Assembly (NCBI GenBank): GCA_003105035.1
Contig: PQAL01000005.1
Location: 182,201-246,200, forward strand
Reading direction: 5' to 3'
Length of the DNA: 64,000 nt
Origin: Anaerolineales bacterium
Lineage (GTDB): Bacteria; Chloroflexota; Anaerolineae; Anaerolineales; UBA4823
The notes beneath the pieces are model-generated. The model saw only the letters and a program-made list of their open reading frames with translations, searched no databases and was not told where the DNA came from. Of the stretch, positions 53,888 to 63,126 are shown piece by piece (positions within the stretch are counted from its first letter, which is position 1; each line of letters starts with the position of its first letter). The position numbers and the translations under genes were made by a program.

Positions 53888-55170
53888 ATCAAGATATTCA
53901 CATCCCTGCCCTGGCACGCGTGGAAGGTGAAGGAGCGCTGACCATCCGTTTAAAGGATGGGGCGGTAAATGAAATCGTCCTGAATATCTATGAACCGCCA
54001 CGCTTCTTCGAAGGTTTCCTGCTGGGTAGATATTTCCAGGATGTACCCGATATCACCGCCCGTATCTGCGGGATATGTCCGGTGGCTTACCAGATGAGCT
54101 CTGTGCAGGCGTTGGAAGCTGCTCTGCAGGTGACGATTAGCCCTGAAGTACGCCTACTGCGCCAATTGCTCTACTGCGCAGAGTATATCGAGAGCCATGC
54201 ACTCCATATTTATATGCTGCAGGCACCTGATCTGGTGGGTTATGAGAGTGCCATCAGCCTGGCTGCTGATGCACCCGACATCGTTAAAAGAGCTCTGCGC
54301 CTTAAAAAGATTGGCAATGATTTACTAAAAGCAATTGGTGGACGCTCGGTACACCCAGTAAATACCTGTGTGGGTGGTTTCTACCGCTGGCCTACCGTCG
54401 AAGCCATTCACGCCCTCGTCTCCGAGCTGGAGTGGGCCAGGGAGGCCTCGATCGAGACAGTCAAATGGGCTGCCACGTTGAAGTACCCTGAATTTGAGCA
54501 GGATTACGAGTTTGTGGCCCTCAGCCGTCTGGAGGAATATTCCATTTACGATGGTTATATCGTGTCAACTACCGGCCGGCGCACATCACCTGAAGAATTC
54601 GAGAAGTTCTACCTCGAAACCCATGTTCCGCATTCCAATGCCCTGCATAGCCATACTGCTGAAAACACGACCTACTTTGTCGGACCTCTGGCACGCATCA
54701 ACCTGAATTTCAAGCAGTTGCGTCCCATTGCACGCCAAGCTGCCAAAGAGATTGGTTTAAAATTGCCGTTGCGTAACCCCTATAAAGGGCTACTGGCACG
54801 CGCCATAGAGCTGGTCCACACCACCGATCTTGCTGTCCAGCTTGCCAAAGAATACGCTCCTACAGGGCCAAGTTTCAAAGAATTTAAGGTGCGTCCTGGC
54901 GAAGGTTATGGTGTATCGGAGGCTCCACGTGGTCTGCTCTACCACCGCTACGTGGTAGATGAGCAAGGCCTTATCCGCTTTGCCCGCATCACTCCCCCAA
55001 CTGCGCAGAACTTTGCCCAAATGGAAGCTGACCTGTGGGCGCTCGCTCCCAACGTGGTCAAACAACCTCAGGAGCAGGCTTCAATTTCATTCGAGCACTT
55101 GCTCCGCTCTTATGACCCGTGTATTTCGTGCGCCACACACTTTTTGAACCTCAAGATTGATTACGAATGA
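53884..55170 (+). CDS. hydA: Group 3b [NiFe]-hydrogenase alpha (large) subunit
   Basis: 428 residues. The two nickel-binding motifs are present: RICGICPVAYQMSS (L1) and DPCISCATHFLNLKIDYE (L2). The C-terminal motif keeps Cys rather than selenocysteine. The 12-residue tail after L2 is the peptide removed by the protease encoded next. Bidirectional oxidation of H2 with NADP(H), or disposal of excess reductant, is the known role of the group. The gene overlaps its maturation protease by 4 bp. Confidence 0.93.
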   Translation: MNQDIHIPALARVEGEGALTIRLKDGAVNEIVLNIYEPPRFFEGFLLGRYFQDVPDITARICGICPVAYQMSSVQALEAALQVTISPEVRLLRQLLYCAEYIESHALHIYMLQAPDLVGYESAISLAADAPDIVKRALRLKKIGNDLLKAIGGRSVHPVNTCVGGFYRWPTVEAIHALVSELEWAREASIETVKWAATLKYPEFEQDYEFVALSRLEEYSIYDGYIVSTTGRRTSPEEFEKFYLETHVPHSNALHSHTAENTTYFVGPLARINLNFKQLRPIARQAAKEIGLKLPLRNPYKGLLARAIELVHTTDLAVQLAKEYAPTGPSFKEFKVRPGEGYGVSEAPRGLLYHRYVVDEQGLIRFARITPPTAQNFAQMEADLWALAPNVVKQPQEQASISFEHLLRSYDPCISCATHFLNLKIDYE

Positions 55171-55688
55171 ACCTGCCTGACGATGGTACCGGAAGATCTG
55201 AAGCCGGTACCATCGTTGTTATTGGTGTCGGCCAAAGCTTGCGCGGCGACGATGGCGCAGGCTTAGCCGCGGTGCGCTTATGGTATGCAACTTATCAGGA
55301 AAAGTTGATCCGACCAGCGGTCAGGATGGAGCTGGCCGAGCTTCCTGGGATAAGTCTGCTCAGCCTGTTGGAAGGTTACCAGTCTGCCATTCTGGTGGAT
55401 GCTGTCAGAAGTGGTTCAATACCTGGGACGATCCTCCAAATCACCGAAGGTCAGCTCGACCAGTTTTCGTCAGGGTCCAGGTCAGCCCACGGCTGGGGTG
55501 TTGCCGAGACTCTCACCCTTGGGCGCAGTACAGTATCGGAACAACTTCCTCGCAAGATTATCTTGATCGGGATCGAAGCGGGTCAGATCAAACTTGGTGA
55601 AAACCTGAGTCCGCAAGTTGAACAATCGCTTTTGGAAGCTGCCCGACTGATCGAACAACTTGTTAGTGAAGCGTTGGATCAGGCTTGA
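55167..55688 (+). CDS. Hydrogenase maturation protease
   Basis: 173 residues of the HycI/HyaD family: VIGVGQSLRGDDGAGLAAVRLW (Asp of the nickel-binding set), LVDAVRSGSIPGTILQI and SAHGWGVAETLTLG (His). It removes the C-terminal tail of the large subunit after nickel insertion. Last gene of the operon; the next gene is convergent with a 2-bp gap, and no hairpin terminator is visible in between. Confidence 0.9.
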   Translation: MNLPDDGTGRSEAGTIVVIGVGQSLRGDDGAGLAAVRLWYATYQEKLIRPAVRMELAELPGISLLSLLEGYQSAILVDAVRSGSIPGTILQITEGQLDQFSSGSRSAHGWGVAETLTLGRSTVSEQLPRKIILIGIEAGQIKLGENLSPQVEQSLLEAARLIEQLVSEALDQA

Positions 55689-55690
55689 AT

Positions 55691-57331
55691 TTACTCACCA
55701 GCCACACGGTTCTCCCCCAGGTATCCTAATTCTGCCAGCGCACCCAATACCTTATCCACTGCCCCTGGTTTAATGGCGATGGTGGTCGGCCCAACTGTTT
55801 CACCCAGGAACCGGCTGGCGCGCGATTTACGCAAAGCTTGAATCACTTCTTCCGAATCCACCCGTAGAACAACCATTTCTTCCAGACGAGCTTCACTGCC
55901 GTGTTGCTCCCATCGCGCTAATGCTTTTATCAGACTGGGTGGTACCACCTTGGCATGGTGGTTAAGCAGGCTGACCAGTTGGTTTACACTGAGTCCCTGC
56001 TTGCGCGCCTTCTGTAAAGATGCTGGGGTGATACGATAAATATGTTCTTCAGGCGTTTCTTTTTCCCAAACGCAAAAACGGGCCAGCTGGTAGCGTACCC
56101 GTCGTGGAACCAGCCGCCTGGCACTCACCCGGGCATCAGAGCGAACCACCAATGCTTCATCTTCCAAGGGCAACCTTTTTGGAGCCGCTTCTATCAACAA
56201 GGCTTTAGACCATGTGGAAAGGCGGAATGCCGTTACTTCTCCACCTTCTTCGTGGCTGCCCAGCTCCAATATACCCAACCAATATAAAGGTCCAGTAAGG
56301 ATATATCGGATCAAGCGCCCATCCACATCGTCCCAATGCTCGAAACCCCGCAGATACTCGTCGCCTGATTCCACCCGGATGAACCAGGAATCGTAATCCC
56401 CTGCCGGACGTTGGAAATCTGGATTATGTTGCTTGATAAGGGAAATGAATGATCCCAGGCTCCACCAGGTATCCCCTGCCAGTTTTTGTAGCAGGTCTAG
56501 GACCACTCTGCGGGTCCCAACGGGGTCATTCTGCCAGTTGCCTTCAACCACCAAACCCGGCAAGAGTGATAGTTCGTTGATCGCCTTGCTCTGTTTCCAG
56601 GCTTTATATAGCTGAAGCAGCGCATCTCCGCGTTTAGCTTCCAGGAACAGGCGCACAGGTTCGGGAGCAGGCCCGCCTGCTTTATCGAGTAAATCAGCCG
56701 AATCAAGCAGAGCAGTAAGGAATTTAGTGGTAAGAATTTCTCCGCCCAGGAAGCCATATCTGTCCAGGATACTCATCCCCACTCGCAAGGCTGCCAGTAG
56801 TGTGCAGCTTTGATCCAACAAGCGGTCACTTGCAAAGCATATATTTGCATAGTCCTGGGCTGCAGCTAGACGGGCGATCGTTGGCTCATCCATCCCTGCT
56901 GGTGTAGGGATGACCTTAATCAAGTCATCCGGAATAAAGGCAAATTCGTCCACACCAGCCGGAGAGTCAAAAAAAGCTCTTCCGATCAGAGCTCGATACC
57001 ATAACATCTCAGTGATCGAGGGGTCTTGTTCATAAGGCTGCTCACGGTCACGCCTTGCTGAACCCATCTCACGCACCTCTCCGTACAGGCGGGAGAACTG
57101 TGCCCATGCTAATCGCCCATTATGCTGGATCAAATCATTTAGTGCCACCTTAGCCTGGTCTGGTAGATTGTTGCACATCCTATCCACAACAGAGGCATTG
57201 ACCATTAATGTGGCAATTTGTCGGATAGCTCGCCGTGGATCCTGCTCGGTCAGCTCAATATCCCATAGGTTCGCAATGATCTGGAGGTGACCTAGGTCGC
57301 GGCCCTGCAGGCTTTCAGATAAGGTTGGCAT
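55691..57331 (-). CDS. XPB/Ssl2-like helicase-associated protein
   Basis: 546 residues without helicase motifs. The N-terminal MPTLSESLQGRDLGHLQIIANLWDIEL and the C-terminal VVLRVDSEEVIQALRKSRASRFLGETVGPTTIAIKPGAVDKVLGALAELGYLG resemble the Helicase_C_3 (XPB conserved domain) proteins of actinobacteria and Chloroflexota. No active site can be named; a DNA-binding or scaffolding role is likely. The ATG at 57331 is preferred over TTG 57352, which overlaps the lipid kinase stop. Likely the second gene after the lipid kinase. Confidence 0.75.
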   Translation of the reverse strand: MPTLSESLQGRDLGHLQIIANLWDIELTEQDPRRAIRQIATLMVNASVVDRMCNNLPDQAKVALNDLIQHNGRLAWAQFSRLYGEVREMGSARRDREQPYEQDPSITEMLWYRALIGRAFFDSPAGVDEFAFIPDDLIKVIPTPAGMDEPTIARLAAAQDYANICFASDRLLDQSCTLLAALRVGMSILDRYGFLGGEILTTKFLTALLDSADLLDKAGGPAPEPVRLFLEAKRGDALLQLYKAWKQSKAINELSLLPGLVVEGNWQNDPVGTRRVVLDLLQKLAGDTWWSLGSFISLIKQHNPDFQRPAGDYDSWFIRVESGDEYLRGFEHWDDVDGRLIRYILTGPLYWLGILELGSHEEGGEVTAFRLSTWSKALLIEAAPKRLPLEDEALVVRSDARVSARRLVPRRVRYQLARFCVWEKETPEEHIYRITPASLQKARKQGLSVNQLVSLLNHHAKVVPPSLIKALARWEQHGSEARLEEMVVLRVDSEEVIQALRKSRASRFLGETVGPTTIAIKPGAVDKVLGALAELGYLGENRVAGE

Positions 57332-57348
57332 ACTGTACCGCTTAAAAA

Positions 57349-58266
57349 TCAAGAAATTAGATCGATCGCCTGTGGAACGACTTCGATCTTCACATTTCTG
57401 GTGCTCGAGTCAAACCCACAAATGACTTCACCATCAGCATGGATAGTGAGCGGTTGTTCTGATTGCAACTGCAGGTGGTGAAATTGGCCTAACCTGACCT
57501 GCTTAAATCGCCCGTGCGTGCCGTTCATCACCTCAGGAATCAAGCGCAGCATCATCAACCTTGAAACCTGAACCACAGAGGCATAGTCAAGCATGCCGTC
57601 GGTGACAACTGCCTGTGGGGCAACTGCGAAACCGCCTCCCTCACGCGGACCGTTACAGGCTACAATCATGATTGTCTTTTCCTCCCAGGCTTGCCCATCA
57701 GCTTCTATGTGCATCCTTGGAGCATCGAGGTTCACTGCGATTGTTTGCAACACAGCCACAAAATACATCAAGAACCCCCGTACCCAGGTGAGCCGCTGGG
57801 TGCGGATGGTTACCGTGGCATCAAAACCCATCCCGAAAGTATTGCTAAAATATTGCGGTTCTCCCTGCCCGATGTCAAATCGACCAACATCCATGAGCTT
57901 ATGCTCACCTGTAAATACACGTTTCAACGCTTCAGCTGGTGTCCCACGAATCCCCATGGAGTGCGCAAAATCGTTTCCCGAACCCAACGGGATAATGCCC
58001 AGAGAAGGTCTTTGGTCCGCCTGTATCTGCATCAGGCCGTTGATCACCTCATGGACAGTGCCATCTCCACCCGCAGCAATCACCAGCCCATAACCCGCCT
58101 CGGCGGCTTGTTGCGCAATATGTACAGCATGCATCGGGTATACGGTTCCAGCCCAATCCGCTCCGCCAAATTGTTCAACCAGCGGATGCAAGGCTACCAC
58201 CGTGCGCCAGGCATGACCCTTATCCGCACTCGGATTGACAATACACAACGTCTTATGTCGGCTCAT
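57349..58266 (-). CDS. Diacylglycerol kinase-family lipid kinase (YegS/BmrU)
   Basis: 305 residues. The nucleotide-binding signature AAGGDGTVHEVINGL is clear, as is SLGIIPLGSGNDFAHSMGI. N-terminal LCIVNPSADKGHAW and C-terminal PLTIHADGEVICG complete the pattern. It phosphorylates diacylglycerol or a similar lipid at the inner membrane. It precedes the helicase-associated gene, and the LysM protein gene lies 27 bp downstream of the divergent side. Confidence 0.88.
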   Translation of the reverse strand: MSRHKTLCIVNPSADKGHAWRTVVALHPLVEQFGGADWAGTVYPMHAVHIAQQAAEAGYGLVIAAGGDGTVHEVINGLMQIQADQRPSLGIIPLGSGNDFAHSMGIRGTPAEALKRVFTGEHKLMDVGRFDIGQGEPQYFSNTFGMGFDATVTIRTQRLTWVRGFLMYFVAVLQTIAVNLDAPRMHIEADGQAWEEKTIMIVACNGPREGGGFAVAPQAVVTDGMLDYASVVQVSRLMMLRLIPEVMNGTHGRFKQVRLGQFHHLQLQSEQPLTIHADGEVICGFDSSTRNVKIEVVPQAIDLIS

Positions 58267-58293
58267 GGACTACTCCCAACTGGTTAATTCATA

Positions 58294-59136
58294 TTAAGGG
58301 ATTGAATAATTCGCACGCAGCTCATTTTGAGCATCATAGAGGTAAACTATCTTACCCGATTTCCAGATCGTAGAATTTAATCCCCAAAAAAGATCAATAA
58401 CGGTATCCTGGCCAGCCCGTGTGTTGAGGTTGATCGCGCTACCTGTGTACAGCGTGAGATCGGGAAATGTATACTTATACCCTTTCCCATCCTCAAGATG
58501 CCATCCTGCAAGGGAGAGTTCACCAACCCCACTACGAACCAACTGCACCCGCTCAGTCTCTAGAACACCCGCCCCCACCACCTTATCTATCACCATGTTT
58601 GGTTCCTGACCAAGCTGGGTCGGAGTAGCGGTTGCACTGGGTCGCGGGGTTGTAGTTGCCGACGGCCGCGGTGTTGGTGAAAGCACTGGAGTAGGTGGCA
58701 GGCTGGTGGCGGTTGCTGTTGGTAGTGATGCATTGGGAATATAAATAATCTGGCCGATATACAAGCTGTTGGGGTCAGACAATCCATTCACCGCCAGGAT
58801 ATCCGCTACGCTCACATTAAACTGGATGGCCAAAGCACCAAGGAAATCGCCTTCCTTTACCTGGTAGCTGAGTAAGCCAAATGTAGGTGTAGCCTTAATG
58901 GTCCCGGTGATTGGCACGCCCGAATCAGTTGCCATATCCTGGTTGGAGCGAAGATTATTTGTTAGCACGGGAAGGATGTCCGATTGGGTAGGCGTGATTA
59001 CGATAACTACGGGTGTAACCTCGATTGGCAAGCTTGGATGGCGCCTCTCCCACCATTGAAGAACAGCAATAATAGTGACAGCCGAAATGATGATGTTAAG
59101 CAGAACAATATAGAATAAGCGCTTAGCCTGCCTCAT
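58294..59136 (-). CDS. Membrane-anchored LysM and lamin-tail (LTD) protein
   Basis: 280 residues. One N-terminal helix (LFYIVLLNIIISAVTIIAVLQW), a LysM domain (VKEGDFLGALAIQFNVSVADILAVNGLSDPNSLYIGQIIYIP, ~95-137), a Pro/Thr/Ser linker, and a C-terminal lamin-tail domain (GVGELSLAGWHLEDGKGYKYTFPDLTLYTGSAINLN). It probably faces the cell wall, binding glycan through LysM. It lies 88 bp downstream of the seleno-rhodanese gene on the same strand. Confidence 0.86.
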   Translation of the reverse strand: MRQAKRLFYIVLLNIIISAVTIIAVLQWWERRHPSLPIEVTPVVIVITPTQSDILPVLTNNLRSNQDMATDSGVPITGTIKATPTFGLLSYQVKEGDFLGALAIQFNVSVADILAVNGLSDPNSLYIGQIIYIPNASLPTATATSLPPTPVLSPTPRPSATTTPRPSATATPTQLGQEPNMVIDKVVGAGVLETERVQLVRSGVGELSLAGWHLEDGKGYKYTFPDLTLYTGSAINLNTRAGQDTVIDLFWGLNSTIWKSGKIVYLYDAQNELRANYSIP

Positions 59137-59224
59137 CCACTCCTCACCAAAGAAAACATAACATCAACAACAAAAGCTTTTCCCATGTATGCATGGAAGA
59201 TGCCATTCAGAACATAGCTAGCCT

Positions 59225-59686
59225 TTACTGCCCTGTTTCAACCGGATAGCCAGCTTCTACCCAGGCAGTATACCCTCCAAGGATTGGGGTTACATTCGTG
59301 AAGCCGCTCTGGATCAGGTAGAGCGCCGCACCGGCACTCGATTCTTCCGCAAATCAGGTACAGTAGGGAATGATCCAAGATTTCGGGTTCAGCTCATCCA
59401 TGCGATCAGGTAGCTCAGAGATGGGGATGGATACTGCACCTGGGATATGCCCGCTCACATATGTATCGCCATCCCGAACATCCAAAAACACTGCCTTCCC
59501 ATCATCAAAAGCCGATTTGGCATCAGCAAGTGAAACTCGTTGGACTTGTGCAGCGGAAGCAGGCGTAGGCGTGGCTTCGACAGCACCCGGCTGATTATGG
59601 AACAATGCTATCATACCTGCGAGAAGCAGTAACACCCCCCCTACAATGATGATCCACGGAAAAATTCTTCTGCGCTGTTCAAACAT
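59225..59686 (-). CDS. Membrane-anchored rhodanese-domain selenoprotein
   Basis: From the ATG at 59686 (AGAGGT 6 bases upstream) the frame is open to a TAA at 59225 except for one TGA at complement 59354-59356. The 153-residue product has a membrane helix (FPWIIIVGGVLLLLAGMIALF), a Thr/Pro spacer and a rhodanese domain (VFLDVRDGDTYVSGHIPGAVSIPISEL). Sec111 stands in PYCT-U-FAEESSAGAALYLIQ. Related rhodaneses have CTCPxExxSA here, so the TGA replaces a Cys of the active loop. The domain then ends normally with NVTPILGGYTAWVEAGYPVE. A perfect 8-bp hairpin with a GUG loop follows the TGA. Likely role: extracytoplasmic sulfur or selenium transfer, or redox. Confidence 0.92.
59321..59339 (-). promoter_or_regulatory. 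SECIS-like hairpin of the seleno-rhodanese
   Basis: Starting 15 nt after the TGA, the minus-strand RNA reads GAGUGCCG-GUG-CGGCGCUC: an 8-bp stem with one U.G pair and a 3-nt loop whose first base is G, with the loop 22 nt from the TGA. This matches the bacterial SECIS pattern (short loop with G at its start, 16-37 nt from the codon). It also lies inside the coding sequence. Confidence 0.85.
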
Positions 59687-60156
59687 CGTAATACCTCTTA
59701 CATTTTTATTGATGTGCACCGGTAATGAAGGTATTTTACCCTTGATTTTAACATTTCTCTTGTTAATGGAGGAGACATCATTATCAATCCGGCTAAACTG
59801 AATTTTTCTGAGATGAAATAGGAATGATACTGGCCTTAGCTTGATTAAATTGTAAAAGCACCAATTATTACTAATTATTTCAAATGTTATCGTGCGAAAT
59901 CTTGTCTAGAATGTAATTAATTAATCCATTAGTAATTTTTGGGAGGGAAATAGGCTAACAGTCAAATATTACTCTGCTTCCGGTTCGGGGATCTGCAGGA
60001 GAGTGCGTTCGAATACGGAGGGCTTAACTGGTTGAAAGCGTATTGGTAAATTTACACGAGAGATGGTGGGCAAGCGGTTAAAATTCAAAATCCAATCATC
60101 ACAGGTGGAAATCTGGATGACCCAATCATTGCAATCTGCAGCGAGAGGGATTCGGA
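59687..60156. other. Intergenic region between the divergent selenoprotein and cytochrome genes
   Basis: 470 bp. The part 59710-59940 is AT-rich and probably holds both promoters. A 65-codon minus-strand frame (59969-60166) opens at a TTG inside the cytochrome start and has no ribosome site, so it is not called. No terminator or operator recognised. Confidence 0.5.
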
Positions 60157-60708
60157 ATGGGATCAAAAGTGATTAAAGCTCTGCTAAGGATTTTGGTTCT
60201 AGGTTGCACCATATTGCTGGTTTTCACAACATCTCAGCCAGTGTTGGGAGTGATGGAAAACCACACCAACCAGGCGGGCCTTTCGGGTGCAATATATACC
60301 TTTCATGGTGACATGCAAGTGGGTAACCAGCTTTCAGAAAACACCTGTCTCTACTGCCACCCCAATCCGCAATCAGCTGTTACACGCGATGTTATGCGTA
60401 TGATGGATATCTGTTGCACAAGCTGCCATGGCAGAATGACCGAATTCGGAGACTTTACCCGCGTTTTTTTTGCTAGCCCACCTTCCTGTAGCTATTGCCA
60501 TAACCAAATGGCCGTTACCACAGATGTGGTTGGATCTGCAGCGCAGATTTTTTTGGATGAGAGCGATCCAGTTTCACTGGCTGATCTTTTATGAGGTCGA
60601 TCACAGCATAATCTGCCGCAGAATAATCGGAATGTACCCATGCAGTGTGGGAGTTGCCACACACAGAATCAAGTAGAAGCTATCTGGCATTTTAGGATGG
60701 AACAATAA
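60157..60708 (+). CDS. Multiheme c-type cytochrome with an in-frame TGA
   Basis: An N-terminal signal anchor (LLRILVLGCTILLVFTTSQPVLG) is followed by three CxxCH haem sites: CLYCH 64-68, CTSCH 87-91, CSYCH 111-115. A TGA interrupts at codon 146 (60592-60594). The same frame then continues to a TAA at 60706-60708 and contains a fourth site, CGSCH at 164-168. A 12-bp hairpin terminator (60730-60760) lies beyond the later stop, not the earlier. The reading frame therefore spans 183 residues. Recoding is possible, but the TGA is not at a Cys position and the following hairpin is weak. A nonsense change (CGA or TGG to TGA) or an assembly error is at least as likely. GAGAGG precedes the ATG. Probably an extracytoplasmic electron carrier. 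Confidence 0.75.
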
Positions 60709-60729
60709 ATGCCAATTACTGGGGGAGAC

Positions 60730-60760
60730 ACTGAGCGTGGAGGGCAGTTCCACGCTCAGT
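60730..60760. terminator. Convergent terminator
   Basis: Perfect 12-bp stem (ACTGAGCGTGGA 60730-60741 with TCCACGCTCAGT 60749-60760) with a 7-nt loop, between the cytochrome (plus) and nitroreductase (minus). T-run weak on both sides. Confidence 0.75.
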
Positions 60761-60802
60761 CCATTTAATCCTGATCCACCCGTCAATCACACGATAAATC
60801 CG

Positions 60803-61591
60803 TCACTCCTTGCCACCCACAAGATTACCTTCATCGACTGTTTCGATCTTAAATCCTCGTTTGGACAATTGCGTCAGCAACTCTTCCGGAGATTTATACC
60901 ATTGTCCCCACTTACGCGAGATGTGTTCTGTCCAGCTGTAGTCGTCATAGGTAAAAGTTTCTTCCCGTCCAGGCTCCAGGCGGATCTTAATCTTTGGCTT
61001 ACGATAATAATCCTGTGCCAGATATCCCTCGTCCATTTGCTTCATTGCATCTGTGATCTCTTCTTCACTGAATTCGGGATATTTATCTTCGAAGAGGAAA
61101 AAGGAAACAGGATACCGAGGCCGTGGGGGTGGATTTTCGGCTGGATAGCCCATTACAAGCTGGACCAGGGGAAAAACACGCGGTGGTAGCTTATACTGCC
61201 TGGCAATCTTGTCAGCCATATATGGTGCGGCGCCTAAAAAACAACTGCCCATCCCGAACCTTTCCGCAGCAATCACCAAATTCTCTGCCATTAATGATGC
61301 ATCCTGGATACCGAAGAACAGCATGGACAGGTCATTGGTGACCATTTTCCAGTTGCGTTTTCCCATGATCAGCTCCATACGGTGCAGGTCTACACAGATG
61401 GTAAATAATAATGGCGCTTTAAACGGTATTCCCTTCCCACGGGTGAGCAACAAGCTGCACAATTGGGCAGCAAAGGGTGCCTGCTGCCCGGCCCGCACCA
61501 CAGCCTCCACTACTTCATCGGAAGGCATCTGGTCTGTATACTTGCGGATCGATTTACGATTCATCATTAAGTCGATCACATCTTCTGTCAT
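60803..61591 (-). CDS. Nitroreductase-family flavoprotein
   Basis: 262 residues from the ATG at 61591 (GGAAAGG 6 bases upstream; frame opens at 61657). Marks: RKSIRKYTDQMPSDEVVEAVVRAGQQAPFAAQLC, ASLMAENLVIAAERFGMGSCFLGA and FPLVQLVMGYPAENPPPRPRYP, the FMN-binding nitroreductase pattern. The C-terminal ~60 residues are an acidic/aromatic extension not typical of the core. It probably reduces quinones or nitro compounds with NAD(P)H. Substrate unknown. Confidence 0.85.
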   Translation of the reverse strand: MTEDVIDLMMNRKSIRKYTDQMPSDEVVEAVVRAGQQAPFAAQLCSLLLTRGKGIPFKAPLLFTICVDLHRMELIMGKRNWKMVTNDLSMLFFGIQDASLMAENLVIAAERFGMGSCFLGAAPYMADKIARQYKLPPRVFPLVQLVMGYPAENPPPRPRYPVSFFLFEDKYPEFSEEEITDAMKQMDEGYLAQDYYRKPKIKIRLEPGREETFTYDDYSWTEHISRKWGQWYKSPEELLTQLSKRGFKIETVDEGNLVGGKE

Positions 61592-61659
61592 ATTCATCCT
61601 TTCCAAAAAATACCCTGGATCTGAAAGTCTACTAATCTTCCACGCATCAGTGCTCACGC

Positions 61660-62640
61660 TTACCAGTAATAATGCACAAGTCTACGAATATACCGGTCAT
61701 AAACAGCTGCCACCTGAGCCATCTTATCGTCTGGTATAGGAGGGAGATCTGAAACCTTGAAGTTCTCATCCACCTGGGCTTGATTCTTCGCCCCTGGAAT
61801 AGCACACGTGACGGCATCAAACATCAGAATCCAGCGCAAAGCAAATTGCGTCAGGCTCATCCCAGGAGGGCAGATGGCTTTTAATGCCTCAACAGCTTGT
61901 AAACCCACATCATAATCCACCCCTGAAAATGTCTCGCCACGGTCGAACGCCTCGCCATGGCGGTTGTACTGGCGGTGGTCATTTCCCTCAAAGCGAGTAT
62001 CGGGTGTTAACCTGCCAGTCAACAATCCTGAGGCCAGAGGCACGCGAGCCAGAATCCCTATCTTATTCTTTTTTACTTGCGCAAAGAACAGTTCAGCCGG
62101 GCGCTGGCGGAACATATTGAAGATAATTTGTACGCTTTGCACATTGGGATACTCAATGGCTTTCAGCCCTTCCTCTACTTTTTCCACACTCACCCCATAG
62201 TAGCGTAATTTTCCCGACTTAACCAGGTCATCCAGCACACCGAAGACTTCCGGCGTATAGTACACCTGGTTGGGAGGGCAATGCAGCTGGAGCAGGTCGA
62301 TAGCATCGGTTTCAAGGTTCTTTAAGGAGCGTTCAACAAATGCCGTCAGGTTATTTCGGTTGTAGCCTTGAGCAGTGTGTGGGTTCAACCTGCGACCCGC
62401 TTTGGTAGCCACGTGGATGTGGGGGTTACGCTTTTTAAGCCGTGCGATCAAACGCTCGCTCCGCCCATCTCCATATACATCCGCAGTGTCGAAAAAGTTG
62501 ACACCTAGATCAATCGCCTGGTTTAATGCTGCTTCCGATTCTTTATCATCCACCGTTCCCCAATCAGCACCGATTGCCCAGGCACCAAAACTACACGCTG
62601 AGACCTTCCAACCGGTCCGTCCTAATTCGCGATATTCCAT
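61660..62640 (-). CDS. Aldo/keto reductase
   Basis: 326 residues of the AKR TIM barrel. Marks: FDTADVYGDGRSERLIARLKK (Asp and Tyr of the catalytic set), VATKAGRRLNPHTAQGYNRNNLTAFVERSLKNLETDAIDLLQLHCPP and AIPGAKNQAQVDENFKVSDL. Substrate unknown. The stop is 3 bp from the next gene (nitroreductase, further downstream), and it is 15 bp beyond the cupin stop, so the three minus-strand genes may be one unit. Confidence 0.88.
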   Translation of the reverse strand: MEYRELGRTGWKVSACSFGAWAIGADWGTVDDKESEAALNQAIDLGVNFFDTADVYGDGRSERLIARLKKRNPHIHVATKAGRRLNPHTAQGYNRNNLTAFVERSLKNLETDAIDLLQLHCPPNQVYYTPEVFGVLDDLVKSGKLRYYGVSVEKVEEGLKAIEYPNVQSVQIIFNMFRQRPAELFFAQVKKNKIGILARVPLASGLLTGRLTPDTRFEGNDHRQYNRHGEAFDRGETFSGVDYDVGLQAVEALKAICPPGMSLTQFALRWILMFDAVTCAIPGAKNQAQVDENFKVSDLPPIPDDKMAQVAAVYDRYIRRLVHYYW

Positions 62641-62655
62641 TAATCCACCTCCACA

Positions 62656-62985
62656 TCAATCTACGATGAAAAGTTTTACGCCAGTCTCAGTTGACGAACG
62701 ATGCGGTTCGGCATTATCCGCCACCTGGTAGCTTGTGCCCGGGGTTAAAACGAATTTTCGCCCATCTGCCAGCTCAGTGTGCAGCTCACCTTCCAGGCAG
62801 AACAAGATGTGCCCTTTTTTACACCAATGGTCAGCCAGATAGCCAGGAGTGTACTCAACCAATCGAACGCGGATTTTGTCAAATTGCTGGGTTCGCCAGT
62901 ATGCCATTCCGCGCTCACCAGGATGCTGGGTAGCTTCGATTTTCGACCAATCGGTTGTCCCGAATGGAATGTTTTTTATATCCAT
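62656..62985 (-). CDS. DHCW-motif cupin
   Basis: 109 residues of a single-domain cupin. The motif ADHWCKKGHILFCLEGELHTEL carries the conserved His/Cys set; it is followed by VLTPGTSYQVADNAEPHRSSTETGVKLFIVD. These small cupins bind a metal and act as hydrolases, isomerases or regulators. Function unknown. Probably the first gene of a cupin-AKR-nitroreductase run. Confidence 0.84.
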   Translation of the reverse strand: MDIKNIPFGTTDWSKIEATQHPGERGMAYWRTQQFDKIRVRLVEYTPGYLADHWCKKGHILFCLEGELHTELADGRKFVLTPGTSYQVADNAEPHRSSTETGVKLFIVD

Positions 62986-63126
62986 TCATACTCTCCATAG
63001 AACATTGATGACCAGGTTAGATGTTTTTAGTGTGGCATTATTTTAGCACGGCTGTCGCGCCAGAAGCCAAAGTGGTTCTAAAGGATGATGACGAGCGTTA
63101 CCAGCTATACGACCATTTCGCAGGAA

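Noticed and set aside
53884..55170. Possible selenocysteine in the hydrogenase large subunit
   Set aside because: The C-terminal nickel motif reads DPCISCATH with TGC/TGT Cys codons; no TGA.
59969..60166. 65-codon minus-strand frame next to the cytochrome start
   Set aside because: It opens at a TTG inside the cytochrome start region, has no ribosome site and no known family. A real small gene is not fully excluded.
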